The notes under the pieces are model-generated. The model had not been told where the DNA came from. It searched no databases and saw nothing but the letters and a program-made list of their open reading frames with translations. From Magnolia sinica (Eukaryota > Streptophyta > Magnoliopsida > Magnoliales > Magnoliaceae), in contig NC_080575.1 of the NCBI RefSeq assembly GCF_029962835.1, forward strand, positions 42,570,336 through 42,634,335: DNA of 64,000 nt. Direction: 5' to 3'. Positions 53,931 to 64,000 of the stretch are shown piece by piece. The first letter of the stretch is position 1, and every line of letters begins with the position of its first letter. The translations under genes and the position numbers were made by a program.

Positions 53931-54460
53931 GACATTCACTGAGGAGGACGCTTGCGGTATTCAACGCTTACATGATGATGCCATGGTCATAACCATGACC
54001 ATAGCCAATCGTAAGGTGCATCATATTTTTGTGGACAACTGACATACTTTTTGATGAGGCATTCAATAAGATGGGAATAGTTAGGTCACAGCTCCGACCA
54101 GTCAGGACTCCACTGCTTGGGTTTGCGGGTGACAAGGTCATTCCTAAGGGTTCCATCCAACTCCCAGTTATTGTTGGAGAAGGGCATTACCAAACCACCA
54201 CGATGATCGACTTTTTGGTGGTAGATTATCCCTCCGCCTACAATGTCATCCTCGGACGACCTTCCCTCAACTCCATGAGAGTTGTGGTATCTACTTATCA
54301 CCTCTTGATGAAGTTCCCTACAGATCATGGGGTCGGCCATATCAGAGGAGACCAGCGCGAAGCACGACAGTGCTACTTAACCGCTCTAAAAGTAAGAACT
54401 CCAGTCTATACCTTAGCGGTCACTTCCATCGACCCCAGGGAAGATTCACTCGAGTGAGTC
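53931..54460 (+). pseudogene. Tat-type aspartic protease, active site lost
   Basis: The upstream half reads VHHIFVDN, stop, in place of VDTGSSAD, so the active site is destroyed. 54047-54457 is open: ILFDEAFNKMGIVRSQLRPV, TPLLGFAGDKVIPKGSIQLP, FLVVDYPSAYNVILGRPSLN, the conserved second half including the ILGRP motif. Confidence 0.8.
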
Positions 54461-54599
54461 TGACCCAACCCGAACGGTGCAGATCAATTCATCGTTGACT
54501 CCTAACTTACAAAACCAAATTATGTATCTCCTTCAGTGTCATGCCAATGTGTTTGCTTGGTCCCATCAAGACATGCCCAACATTAGCCCCAAGGTGATA

Positions 54600-55330
54600 G
54601 TCCACAAATTGAATGTGAACCCGATCATAGACCAGTAAGACAAAAGGGACGAGCTTTCGAGCCAGAGCGGTATGTCGTTATTGCAGAAGAGGTCGGAAAA
54701 CTTTTGGATGTAGGGTTCATTGAGGAGATCTGTTACCCGACTGGATCGCTAATGTCGTCCTTATGAAGAAGCTTAATGGAAAATGGCAAGTTTGTGTTGA
54801 TTACACGACCTGAACAAAGCCTGCCCCAAGGACATCTTTCCTCTTCCTAGGATCGACCAGCTAGCCGACAGTATGGTGGGGCATGAACTCCGAAGCTTCA
54901 TGGACGAATATTCAGGCTATAATCAGATAGCCATGCACCAGCACGATAAGCTGAAGACGACCTTCGTTACTGACAAAGTACTCTATTACTACAAGGTTGC
55001 CCTTTGGACTGAAGAACACTGGGGCGACATATTAGCAACTTGTGAACAAAATGTTCGCTTAACAGATCGGATGTTCTATGGAGGTTTACGTCGATGATAT
55101 GCTTGTGAAAAGCATCAAATCTGTCGACCACATCATTGACCTTGAAGAAATGTTCTCAATTCTGCGACAGTATCAAATAAAGCGAAACCTGGCCAAGTGT
55201 GCATTTGGGGTCTGCTCGGGGAAATTCCTTGGGTTCTTGGTTAACCAGAGAGGAATCGAAGGGTCGTCGCCCTCAATCGCTTCGTATCCAGAGCAACCAA
55301 AAAGTGCCTCCCCTTTTTCCACAGCTGAAG
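54600..55330 (+). pseudogene. Tat-type reverse transcriptase
   Basis: WQVCVDYT near 54785, PLPRIDQLADSMVGHELRSF, MDEYSGYNQIAMHQHDKLKT (motif A with its Asp), then a damaged PFGL segment, EVYVDDMLVKSIKSVDHIID (YxDD intact) and KCAFGVCSGKFLGFLVNQRG. At least three frameshifts. Confidence 0.8.
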
Positions 55331-55760
55331 GGTAATAAGAAGGTAGAGTGGACTGAGGACTGTGAACAAGCATTCCAGTGGATGAAGCGATACCTAGGAT
55401 CACCTCTGCTACTCTCGAATCTTGAGCATGGAGAACCCTTGCTAGTATACATGGTAGTCTTAGCAGAAACAATCAGCTCAGCCCTTATCAGAGAAACCAG
55501 GGGAAAATAACTCTCTATATATTACATCAGTAAAGCCTTGGTTCCCATCGAGACCAGGTATCCGGACGTAGAGAAGCTCGCCTTAACCTTGGTAATCTCA
55601 TCTGGACGTCTTTACCCATACTTCCAAGCCCACACAATAATAGTCCGAACTAATCAACCCCTCCGTTAAGTGCTTCAGTGGCCTGAGGTGTCGAGAAGAC
55701 TCACGAAATGGTCAATCGAGCTTAGCAAATTTGATATCAGATATTAGTCAAGGAATGCCA
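55331..55760 (+). pseudogene. RNase H of the RT (first RNase H)
   Basis: QAFQWMKRYLGSPLLLSNLE, PLLVYMVVLAETISSALIRE, then after a stop YYISKALVPIETRYPDVEKL and ALTLVISSGRLYPYFQAHTI. It is the usual RNase H region of gypsy pol; the first catalytic Asp position (LYLAVS/LYLDAS) reads VYMVVL and looks inactive. Confidence 0.75.
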
Positions 55761-55949
55761 TCAAGGGTCAAGCGATAGCTGACCTCATCGTCGAGTTTGT
55801 TGAACATAGAAACCAAGTTACGTCAGATGAAATAGATAAGAATGATAACTTCGCAGTCGACCCCATGAGAGAACCTGACCAGCTTATTGATGTGGGCTCA
55901 TTGGTCACCACATTGAGGGATCCTGAGTCTAACTAGCCAGCAGATGATG

Positions 55950-56360
55950 CTCGAATGACCAAAGTCGACCACAGCACCTGGACATTGTATGTTGATGGAT
56001 CTTCCAACTCCAGGCAGGTGGGGCTGGTATTGTCCTCATTACCTTGACCTGACGTCTTTCCAGTATGCCTTACGATTTGGATTTCGCACGTCTAACAATG
56101 TCACAAAGTACGAGGCATTACAGCAGGGTTGAGGTTAGTAGCATCTATGGGGGCTCAAGTCCCAGAGGTCTGCTGCGACTCTCAGCTCATCGTTAATCAA
56201 TTCACCAACGAATATCAAGATAAGGAGAAGTGAATGATTGCGTATTTACAAAGAATTTAAGAACTAATAAGAAAATTCTAAAAGTGCGACATTAGTCTAA
56301 TTTCGAGGTCAGAAAATTTGAAAGCAAATGCATTGGCTAAATTAGCATCTACGACCGAGG
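55950..56360 (+). pseudogene. Archaeal-type RNase H (second RNase H)
   Basis: WTLYVDGSSNSRQ at about 55978 is the start of the additional RNase H typical of the Tat lineage. Later landmarks: GLRLVASMGAQVPEVCCDSQ (D at the third catalytic site), LIVNQFTNEYQ and ENLKANALAKLAST (the last motif; usual form NxxADALAKLAS). The first Asp is present, while the middle is frameshifted. Confidence 0.75.
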
Positions 56361-56379
56361 AAGATGTCCCAAGGTTAAT

Positions 56380-57770
56380 CCCGATCGAGTTCTTAGCCGA
56401 GCCAAGCATCCATAAGCTCGACCAGGAAACTATCATACCCATACACTCAAATTTGAGCTAGATGGACCCAATTATTGAATACCTTCGAGAAGGTAAGCTT
56501 CTCAATGGCTGGCTAGAAGCACGCAGGCTCAGATGCAGGTTAACTTAATATATGATGATAGGGGATATCTTGTACAAGAAAGAGTGCTCTCTGTCCTATC
56601 TCAAGTTTCTCCAACCTGATGAAGCCAATTATGTCATGAAATAAATTCACGAAGGGATATGTGGCAATCATTTTGGGAGTCGAGCTCTCACCCATAAGGT
56701 CATCCAACAGGGACACTTTTGGCCGACCATTTAAAAGGACGTTAAGCAATATACTCAGAAGTGCGACAAGTGTCAGAGGTTACAACCGTTCCTCATCAAC
56801 CTGCAGTAGAACTAAATCCGATGACTGGACCCTAGTTATACGCCCAATGGGGATCAACATCATCGGCCCACTGCTCATGGGAAAGGGTCAAACTCGACAT
56901 GCTGTTGTAGCAGTTGACTATTTCACCAAGTGGGCTGAGGCCAAGCCTTTGGTAAAAATTACTGAGCAGAAGATCATTGACTTTGTTTGGAAAAAAATCA
57001 TCTGCCGGTTCGAAATTCCACATACCATCATCTCATATAATGAGAGATAGTTCAATAATGACAAATTCCATGGTATGTGCAGGGAACTCGGTATCCACAA
57101 TGCCTACTTGTCTCCTCGGCACCCCCAAGCTAACAAACAGGTGGAAGCAATCAATAAGATAATTAAAAACCACCTCAAGACTAAACTCGAGAAGGCGAAA
57201 GGTGTTTGGGCCAAGGAGCTTCCTTATGTGCTCTGAGCATATAAGACCACTGCTCGGACATCAACTGGGGAGACCTCCATTCTCCCTAACCTTTGGAGTG
57301 GAGGCCGTCGTCCCGGTCGAAGTGGGACTCCCTATAACGCGTGTGCAATCCCACGATGAAGCTTAAAACGCGGAGCAGATGGCCATGAGTCTCGACCTTC
57401 TCGAAGAAACAAGGGAACTAGCCAGTCTTAGGACCGCAACCCGGAAGCAGTAGGTTGCTCAGTTCTACAATTCCAAAGTAAAAGTTTGAAGATTCAGACT
57501 AGGAGACTTGGTCCTTCGTAAGGCATTCCAGAAACTAAGGAGCCTGGGTTAAGGGCTCTGGGACTAAATTGGGAAGGACCATATCAGGTAATAGGTACAG
57601 CTTGACTGAGTACCTATCAACTAGAGGATCTAGAAGGGCAACCTTTGCCACACCCTTAGAATGCCGAGCACTTAAAAATTTATTATTCATAGACTATCTG
57701 GGCCAAGGAATGAGGGCAACAGACCCATTAAGGAACAATGGAATTGCATGTAAATCTACTCAAATTTTAC
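56380..57770 (+). pseudogene. Tat-type integrase
   Basis: The zinc finger reads IHEGICGNHFGSRALTHKVI and QKCDKCQRL (HHCC largely intact). The core has NIIGPLLMGKGQTRHAVVAV, DYFTKWAEAKPLV, TIISYNER (usual ISDNG; the second Asp is lost) and LSPRHPQANKQVEAINKIIK (Glu present). The tail near 57580 reads WEGPYQVIGTA-like text. Stops and frameshifts occur throughout. Confidence 0.8.
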
Positions 57771-57779
57771 AATAAAGCT

Positions 57780-58135
57780 TGCTCGGCACGAGAAAGTTTT
57801 TCCAGAATTCCACTGTTCTCTAGCTGCTCGGACTACCGAGGACCTCCTTCAATGCAAGAAGAAACGTTCCTCTAATAGTCTGACCCTTAAAGAAGAGGTT
57901 GGATTATTAATTATGACGATAAATGAACTAATCTGTAGTGTACAGATCGAACTAACGTTCATTCTCTCAACTTAGCATGGCTAAGCACGCCTCAACTACT
58001 AAACCCAGCCCACTGCTACGTATAAATGCATGGCCCTAAGGATCTACCATTCAGATGCACAAAGAATGGATAGAATATAAGAAAAAGATTTCTTTTCCGT
58101 TTTAAACCAAAAAATTCTACAAAAAAAAAATATAC
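57780..58135. other. Spacer after integrase
   Basis: AT-richer, with no coding signal on either strand. It separates pol from the convergent antisense ORF. Confidence 0.5.
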
Positions 58136-59119
58136 ATTTAGTCTGCTCTAGGAGGAGGCTACTCAGCTTCGGCTTCAGACTGCGAGGGCCCCTCCGAGGC
58201 TTCGTCATTGAAGAGGGCGTCCAAATTCAGTTTAGGGTACAATCACCTGACGTCCTCAACACAACGGTCATAGCCGCAGTTGTAAAGTACGTTCACCTCG
58301 TCAATTCTTTCCTTCGAGGATTTGTATTCCTCTATGGCTATAGCCTTAATTGATGGGATGGTTGCCTCGGACTCAGATTGCTAGGCGGCCAAAAGTCTTC
58401 TCGACTTCATCTAACTTAGCCACTGAGCTCGCTTTTACTCTCTAGCTCCGCCTCCAGCCCTGTAACATCAGCTTCGACAGATGAGAGGTGCGCCTTCACC
58501 CTCTATAGTTCAGCCTTAGTAGAGTTAAGGTGGGACTTCATCCCTTCAAGCTCGACTATCACCAAGCTCTCCTTGTGTCGGGCCTCATCCAACAGGATCT
58601 TCAGAGCATCTCGTTCCTCCCCAGCATACTTCAAAGCCCCCCTTAGGGACTTAGCCTCTACCACCCCCTCCTAAAGACCCATACTAAGGGCCTCGACCTC
58701 AACGGTCTTCTCCTCGAGCGTCACCTCAGCTCGCTCGCACTTGTTAGCTACTTGCCTCACCTTTTGGAGGGTGGTTAACAATGCAGGGACGAGCTGGACA
58801 CAAAGGAAATAAGTTAACGGAATAAAATAGGGAATGGAAATGATGTCAGTAAAAGGGTGTACCTTGTAGCAGAGCGTGGCAACGTCAATGAAGAAGGCCT
58901 CCGGATGGGAATCTATCAGGTCGACAATCTCTTCCTTTGAAACGTGTTCGCCGCCCAGTTAGTCAGTTGAGACATATGATGACCTTGCGAGTATGTCCTT
59001 GCCTCCTCAACAGCCCGGGGACTCGAAGCCTCGCTCCTTTCGGCACCGGCCGGTGTCGCCAAAGAATCAGTCTCCTCGGTCGTCGAAAGCCCCGCTCCCT
59101 CGGTGACATGGGCAGTTTC

Positions 59120-60961
59120 TATAACGGTCCAATCAGCACTGTACGATAATGTCCACTGGATCTGCACAGTTTTGTTCTAGGGGTCACCCCCAAAAGGCCT
59201 CGTACAATATAGGGTGACAACCCCACATATAACCATCACAACTTTCGACAACTCTTACGATGTAGGACAAGGTTTCACCTCTCACTTGGTACACAGTACC
59301 CTGCTAGCCACTGGTAGCTCGTCCAGACTCTCAGGTCTACATCAGCGCCCGCCCACATCTGACCACAGTGACGGGGTGTCAAAATATCCCCCACCAACAG
59401 TAGAGTCGTCCTCGGCTCTGATACCATTTGTAACAGCCCACGCCTACACTGTATGATATTGTCCGCTCTAGGTTCCACTGGACCCGCACTGTTTTGTTCT
59501 CGGGGTCGCCCCCAAAAGGTCTCGTACAAGGAAGGTCCGAACCACACATATAACCACTATAGCTTCAGACGACGCGTCCGATGTGGGACAAGGTTCCACC
59601 CCACTGCCAACACAGTAGCATGCCAACCACTGGCAGCTCACTCAGGCCCTCAGACCCCGCCTACATCAGCGTCGCCCACATGTGCTACAGTGACGGGGCG
59701 TCACAATATCCCCCACCGAGGGCAGAGTCGTCCTCGGCTCTAATACCATTTGTAATGGTCCGACCAGCACTGTACGATATTGTTCGCTCTAGGTCCCATT
59801 GGACCCGCACGGTTTTGTTCTTGGGATTGCCGCCAAAAGGCCTCATACAGTATAGGGTGACAATCCCACATATAACCATCACAACTTCCGACAACTCTTC
59901 CGATGTGGGACAAGGTTCCACCTCTCACTAGGTACACAGTAGCTTGCTAGCCACTGGTAGCTCGCCCAGACCCTCAGGTCTTGCCCACATGTGATCACAG
60001 TGATGGGGTGTAACAATATCCCCCACCGAGGGCAGAGCCGTCCTCGACTCTGATACCATTTATAATGGTTCGACCAGCATTGTACGATATTGTCCACTCT
60101 GGGTCCCACTGGACCCGCAGGTTTTATTCTCGGGGTCGACCCTAAAAGTTCTCATACAAGGAAGGTTTGAACCACACATATAACCAGTACAACTTCAAAC
60201 GACGCTTCCGATATGGGACAAGGTTCCACCCCACTGCCAACACAGTAGCCTGCCAACCACTAGTAGCTTGCTCAGGCCCTCAGGCCCCACCCACATCAGC
60301 GTCCACCCACATGTACTACAGTGACGGGGCGTCACAATATCCCCACTGAGGGCAGAGTCGTCCTCGGCTCTGATACCATTTGTAAGGCCCGACCCAACAG
60401 CACAAGATATTGTCCACTTTGCTGAAGCTCACGTGTTTAAAACGCGTCTTGACTATTAAGGAAGGAGCCCACTTATAGCCACCACAACTCCAAATAGGTC
60501 TTTCGATGTGGGAGAAGGTTTCACCTCTTATTGGGTACACAGTAGCCCGCCAACCACTGGTAGCTCGCCCAGACCCTCGGGTCCTGCCCACATCAGTGCC
60601 TGCCCGCATGTGGCCACAGTGACGGGGCGTCACAATATCCACCCACTGAGGGCATAACCGTCCTTTGCTCTGATATTATTTGTAAGGGTTTGACCAGCAC
60701 TGTAGAATATTGTCAGCTCTGGGTCCCATTGGACCCGCACGATTTTATTCTTGAGGTCGCCCCCAAAAGGCCTCGTACAATATAGGGTGACAACCCCACA
60801 TATAAGCATCACAACTTCCGACAACTCTTCCGATGTGGGATAAGGTTCCACCTCTCACTAGGTACACAGTAACCTGCCAGCCACTAGTAGCTTGCCCAGA
60901 CCCTTAGGTCCTGCCCACATCAGCGCCCGCCCACATGTGACCACAGTGACGGGGCATCACA
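59120..60961 (-). mobile_element. TRIM concatemer: six LTRs, five internal domains
   Basis: LTRs: 59120-59383, 59429-59705, 59751-60015, 60061-60336, 60381-60634, 60681-60961 (254-281 bp). On the minus strand each runs TGTGACGCCCC to about TTACA. Between them are 44-46-bp internal domains: two bases, TGGTATCAGAGC (initiator tRNA-Met PBS), CGAGGACGACTCTGCC, and a purine tract CTCGGTGGGGGATAT. GTTTC flanks the whole array (59115-59119 and 60962-60966), so it counts as one insertion. LTRs 1, 3 and 6 are one type (ACAATATAGGGTGACA); 2 and 4 another (ACAAGGAAGGTYYGAACC); 5 is the most divergent. It interrupts the antisense ORF of element 3. Confidence 0.9.
59384..59428 (-). promoter_or_regulatory. 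TRIM internal domain 1 (PBS and PPT only)
   Basis: 45 bp. On the minus strand TGGTATCAGAGC (59426-59415) lies two bases from LTR 2 and a purine tract abuts LTR 1. The same layout recurs at 59706-59750, 60016-60060, 60337-60380 and 60635-60680, with one to three substitutions in the PBS of some units. Confidence 0.85.
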
Positions 60962-62099
60962 GTTTCACCCATGGATATGGCTTCAACCTCATCAGCCACA
61001 TGGATGGCCTTAGCGTCATCAACCGTACGGATCTCAGGAGCAACAAGCACCTCCTCCAGATCCAATTCTACCACCTCCACGGCACTCGGCTATGAAGAGG
61101 CAATTGGGGAAGGAGCCTCTCTCTCGCCCACCTTGACTAGAACCGGCTGGCTCACAAAGGGTTGCTTGACGCTAGCCCCCGACCTCACCTCCGCTGCGGA
61201 AGTGAGTATTTGTGTGATAGAGGGGACTGCTACCTTCTTCTTAGCAACGGTCTTCTTTTTCACCATCTCCTCCATGGGAGGAGGGCACTTCCTTTTCACT
61301 CACTTCTGAACCTCGTCCATGCCTCCACCAAAAACTTTTTAAGTTAGCTAAATGCTAGCGCCGAGCTGAAACAACATTGGTAAATTGACGACCTGCCACT
61401 TACCAAAAGAAGTAGAGGCAAAACCATGAAAGAAGATTGCTTGTTGAGGAGGAGTCGATTGACAGAGCTCAGTTATGTAGAGCAGGTCTAGGTGATAAGA
61501 GTATTCCAACTGCGAAAGTTGTCCTTCAAAAGTTTTCGCCTTGTCCCCTTGCTTGCTAAGGGGGTCAAACAGCTCAGGATGGCCCTTAAAAAAACTACAA
61601 AAATAAATAAGCAGTAAGATCATTGAGAAACTAGAAGACTCAAAAAAGAAAATTTAAGTACTATACCGCAGCGGTACCCGACTTAGAGTGCCAAACTTGG
61701 TGGGAACCCTAACTCATAGATGAGCCAGCTCGACAGCAGGCGCCTTCCACTCTCCTGATGCCTAGAACCACTTATTCTTCCAATCCTTCTTGGAGGTCAG
61801 GAGATTGATGATGAGGCCCCGACCTTTGTTCACCCATGCTGAAAAGTAGTACTAGCACGACTGCACGGGATTGTGCTTGACCTGGTATAGATACATAAAT
61901 TCCTCAAGCGTCATCTCATTGTTCTGGAGCTCAAACTAGAGGATATATGTTTCGAGAAGCACCCTCCACGCGTTTGGGATAAGTTGACTCGGGGCCAACC
62001 TCAGACAAGTTGTCATGGCCCTCACAAACGGGTGGAGCGAAAATCGGAGTCTGCACTGGTAAGCGGGAGAAGAGACTCCACACGCGATTCCTCTGTGGC

Positions 62100-62844
62100 C
62101 AACTCGAGCATTGGAGGCAGGGGACTGGCCTCGCTTCAACCAAGATGTCAAATGACTTCCGTTTGCTCCACAACATATGTACGTATAACGTGTATCCCCG
62201 ATATCCCCGATCAAGTAACCGCACCAAGTGCACGAGGTTTATGGTGGACTTCTTGTTTCAAGTTGGAAAAGGAGACAAAGTATGTCTGCCCACTCTCATC
62301 CTGATGCAGATAATCAAAGCGGCAAGGTCCAATAAGGAAAGCACCGCGCTGCATTCGGCCAACTGATTTGCAAGATCGCCTCCCACTATAGCTTTCGACT
62401 CCATATGGATGACGTCGCCCTAATCCATATATCAATAGAAGCATGCTTGACAACATGGGGATTGGCGAAAGGCAACGCCGAGGCCACCTTGGGGAGCAGA
62501 GTGACGATATTGAGGAGAAAAGTGATGAGATTGAGGAGAGCAAGGGTGAGGAACAAAGTGGCGAGGAAGAAGAAGGAAGTGGTGAGGATGGAAATGGAGA
62601 TGACAACAGTGGCGAGGAGGAAGGGCAAGAAGAGGAAGAAGTGGAGGCCCAAGGCCCTGATGTGGCCTCTCCTCTTGCTACACACGAGTGTGACAGTGAT
62701 CGGGCTACTTTAGAAGCCCGCTTGGCTAGACTTGAGGAGGGCCAGGCCGCCCTGCGACAAGAGGTGGGTGAGACGTGGGCCTTCGTGAAGCACCAGTTCA
62801 AGAAGTTGTCTCGCACCGTGAAGGTTATCCTATGCTGCATGTAG
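62100..62844 (+). pseudogene. Putative plant transposon protein fragment (PF20167-like), plus strand
   Basis: Plus strand, frameshifted near 62355. It reads STKMSNDFRLLHNICTYNVY, RFMVDFLFQVGKGDKVCLPT, LILMQIIKAARSNKESTA, then AFGQLICKIASHYSFRLHMD, DVALIHISIEACL, then a strongly acidic run (EEKSDEIEESKGEEQSGEEE) and a terminal coiled coil RATLEARLARLEEGQAALRQ ending at 62844. This resembles the C-terminal half of the 'putative plant transposon protein' family found in plant retroelements. Its first part overlaps the start of the antisense ORF. Its origin (part of element 3 or a separate insertion) is open. Confidence 0.55.
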
Positions 62845-63671
62845 GATAAGGGTGGCCACAGATGAATATGGCTAATTCCCCTTCTAGTAGATCCCTGGGG
62901 ACTTCGTAAGGGGTGGGAATCTAGATATACATGGAGTCTGAAATCTGGTATTTCGAGTGGATTCTGGCCAAAGCCATCTCCTTTAGGATTGATCCCCCAG
63001 GACCGACGTTAGATCAGCCACCCTCTATGCAAGGGCAGGAGCCTCTTCCTGTGTGAATCTCAATGGAACAACAGAAGCTGGTTCCAATGGGACCCTAGAT
63101 CGGGAATTGATGCTTCCCCAGTCCGAATCACCTTTAAAGGCATAAATCCCTTGCTCCTCTCCCGACAAATTTGACATATCGGGCTGAGGAGAAAAAAAAG
63201 CATGAAAAATTAAGAAGGAAGCGAAGGAAATGATGGCCAGAGAAGAGGGAAGAACTCACCAGAAATCACCTACTTCGGGAGCTCTGATGCAGCAAAAGGA
63301 AGGACAAAATGCAAATAGTTGAGCTGCCCGCGGGTACCTTCGCTTTTATAGGCTTTCTCGGCTGTGGGCTTTAATGGCCAACATTAAATGCCACAGATGA
63401 AGACACGTCTTAGTGCCAACCACTTTACATGCGAAAGCTCCCTTTTTGCCCCACCGAATAAACTTCTCGTGCAGTGCCACGCGTCCACACCACACAGGCC
63501 AGAAGTTAAAAAAGCTACAGCAACAGTGTACGACGCCTCGATCGTGACAGACCATCATTGTAGATTTTCCTCGATCTTCCCACCTTCCCATCCACTAGTA
63601 ATGAATACGAGACGGCTCGTCCGCTCAACCCCATTCTACCTATTTACTTCCCAAGCTCGCACTGAAGACTC
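62845..63671. other. 3' untranslated region of element 3
   Basis: No convincing coding signal on either strand; the open frames near 63346-63711 show no family features. It leads into the polypurine tract. Confidence 0.5.
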
Positions 63672-63688
63672 AGGAAGTAGGGGGCTTC
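63672..63688 (+). promoter_or_regulatory. Polypurine tract of element 3
   Basis: AGGAAGTAGGGGGCTTC lies immediately upstream of the 3' LTR start TGTTACGG. Confidence 0.75.
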
Positions 63689-64000
63689 TGTTACGGTTGA
63701 AAATGGTCTGACCACCCATGGGGTCAGCTCAGACTCACGAGTACATGCTTCTGAACCAAGGGGCTCCTAAACAACTGTCTCAGATCGTTCTGGGGAAGAG
63801 TAAGTGCTAGACACCTGAGCTTAGTCCTCGGCATCGTATATCTTCGAGCTTCAACCAAGCTTATTTGTACATTTCCGAGCTTCGACCAAGCTTATCTGTA
63901 CATCTCTGAGCTTCGACTAAGCTTATTTGATCTCCAAGAGATGTCTGGATGTATATGACCAGAAGACGACCAAAAGACTAATCGGCTCGGCAAAATCAAG
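63689..64000 (+). repeat. 3' LTR of element 3, partial
   Basis: It starts TGTTACGGTTGAAAATGG and aligns with 51324-51625, including the three TACATYTCCGAGCTTCGAC units. It has a short extra segment near 63712-63730 (CACCCATGGGGTCAGCTC) absent from the 5' LTR. The window edge cuts it. Confidence 0.85.

Larger units (their letters stand above)
58136..62110 (-). pseudogene. Antisense ORF, putative gypsy-type transposon family (PF04195-like)
   Basis: Minus strand, opposite to pol. Near 62050: RLRFSLHPFVRAMTTCLRLA, PSQLIPNAWRVLLETYIL, then EMTLEEFMYLYQVKHNPVQS, YYFSAWVNKGRGLIINLLTS, KKDWKNKWF. This is the N-terminal domain Pfam calls putative gypsy-type transposon. A lysine-rich and acidic middle (61299-60970) runs into the TRIM array. 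It resumes at 59119 as AHVTEGAGLSTTEETDSLAT and continues to a coiled coil at about 58860-58430 (ALKYAGEERDALKILLDEAR, VELEGMKSHLNSTKAEL). With the array removed the frame joins as MGETAHVTE. Five or more stops. Function unknown. Confidence 0.7.
51324..64000 (+). mobile_element. Ty3/gypsy Tat-type retrotransposon (element 3)
   Basis: 5' LTR 51324-52199, leader 52200, gag, protease, RT, RNase H, archaeal-type RNase H, integrase (to about 57770), a 5.9-kb 3' region with an antisense ORF, a polypurine tract (AGGAAGTAGGGGGCTTC, ending 63688) and a 3' LTR from 63689 running off the right edge. This order, with two RNase H domains and an antisense ORF, is that of Tat/Retand elements. At more than 12.6 kb it is the largest element here; 1.85 kb of it is a later TRIM array. 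All ORFs contain stops. Confidence 0.85.

Noticed and set aside
59214-60851. Open frames of 60-116 codons inside the TRIM array
   Set aside because: They repeat with the LTR unit and change frame from copy to copy; TRIM LTRs are non-coding.
62211-62840. A 209-codon minus-strand frame rich in Ser and Pro
   Set aside because: It is the shadow of the acidic plus-strand run. The plus strand gives a coherent domain and coiled coil.

Overview
The window is nuclear DNA from a flowering plant. It holds one spliced gene with plant-type introns, stacked LTR retrotransposons of the Ty3/gypsy Tat, Ty3/gypsy chromovirus and Ty1/copia SIRE types, hAT and Mutator-like DNA elements, and a TRIM. The number and age of the insertions, a 28 kb intron and repeats rich in GTGGGCCCCAC would suit a magnoliid or other early-diverging angiosperm, but that is a guess with no marker gene behind it.

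Layout. 1-2703: minus-strand Tat-type gypsy element running off the left edge (gag, protease, 5' LTR). 2832-6570: a second Tat element, plus strand, whose 5' LTR is split by a 1421-bp solo LTR with a perfect 5-bp target duplication. 6571-8690: a badly decayed copia gag-protease region. 8790-9342: a Mutator-like MITE with long terminal inverted repeats and a 9-bp duplication. 9385-10386: two tandem copies of another inverted-repeat element just upstream of the gene.

10781-47898 is the only host gene. Ten exons with matching phases give a 638-residue protein. Its C-terminal half resembles the Prune/exopolyphosphatase (DHH) family but lacks most of the metal-binding residues. Exons 1-8 end at 18528 and exons 9-10 start at 46416. 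The 27.9-kb intron between them holds a SIRE-like copia derivative without pol, decayed copia remnants, an old solo LTR, a 5.5-kb hAT element, a 54-bp minisatellite whose units can form hairpins, and a 7.5-kb chromovirus with both LTRs and a chromodomain-like tail.

47899-50537 is gene-poor flank. 50538-51323 is the first part of a Tat-type LTR, cut at the point where a third and larger Tat element (51324 to beyond 64000) inserted. That element has gag, protease, RT, RNase H, a second archaeal-type RNase H, integrase, and a long 3' region with an antisense ORF of the 'putative gypsy-type transposon' family. Inside that ORF lies the most unusual object in the window: a six-LTR, five-internal-domain TRIM concatemer (59120-60961) flanked by a perfect GTTTC duplication, so the whole array behaves as one insertion.

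All element ORFs carry stops and frameshifts, so none of the autonomous elements looks able to move. All calls come from reading the sequence; no database search was possible.
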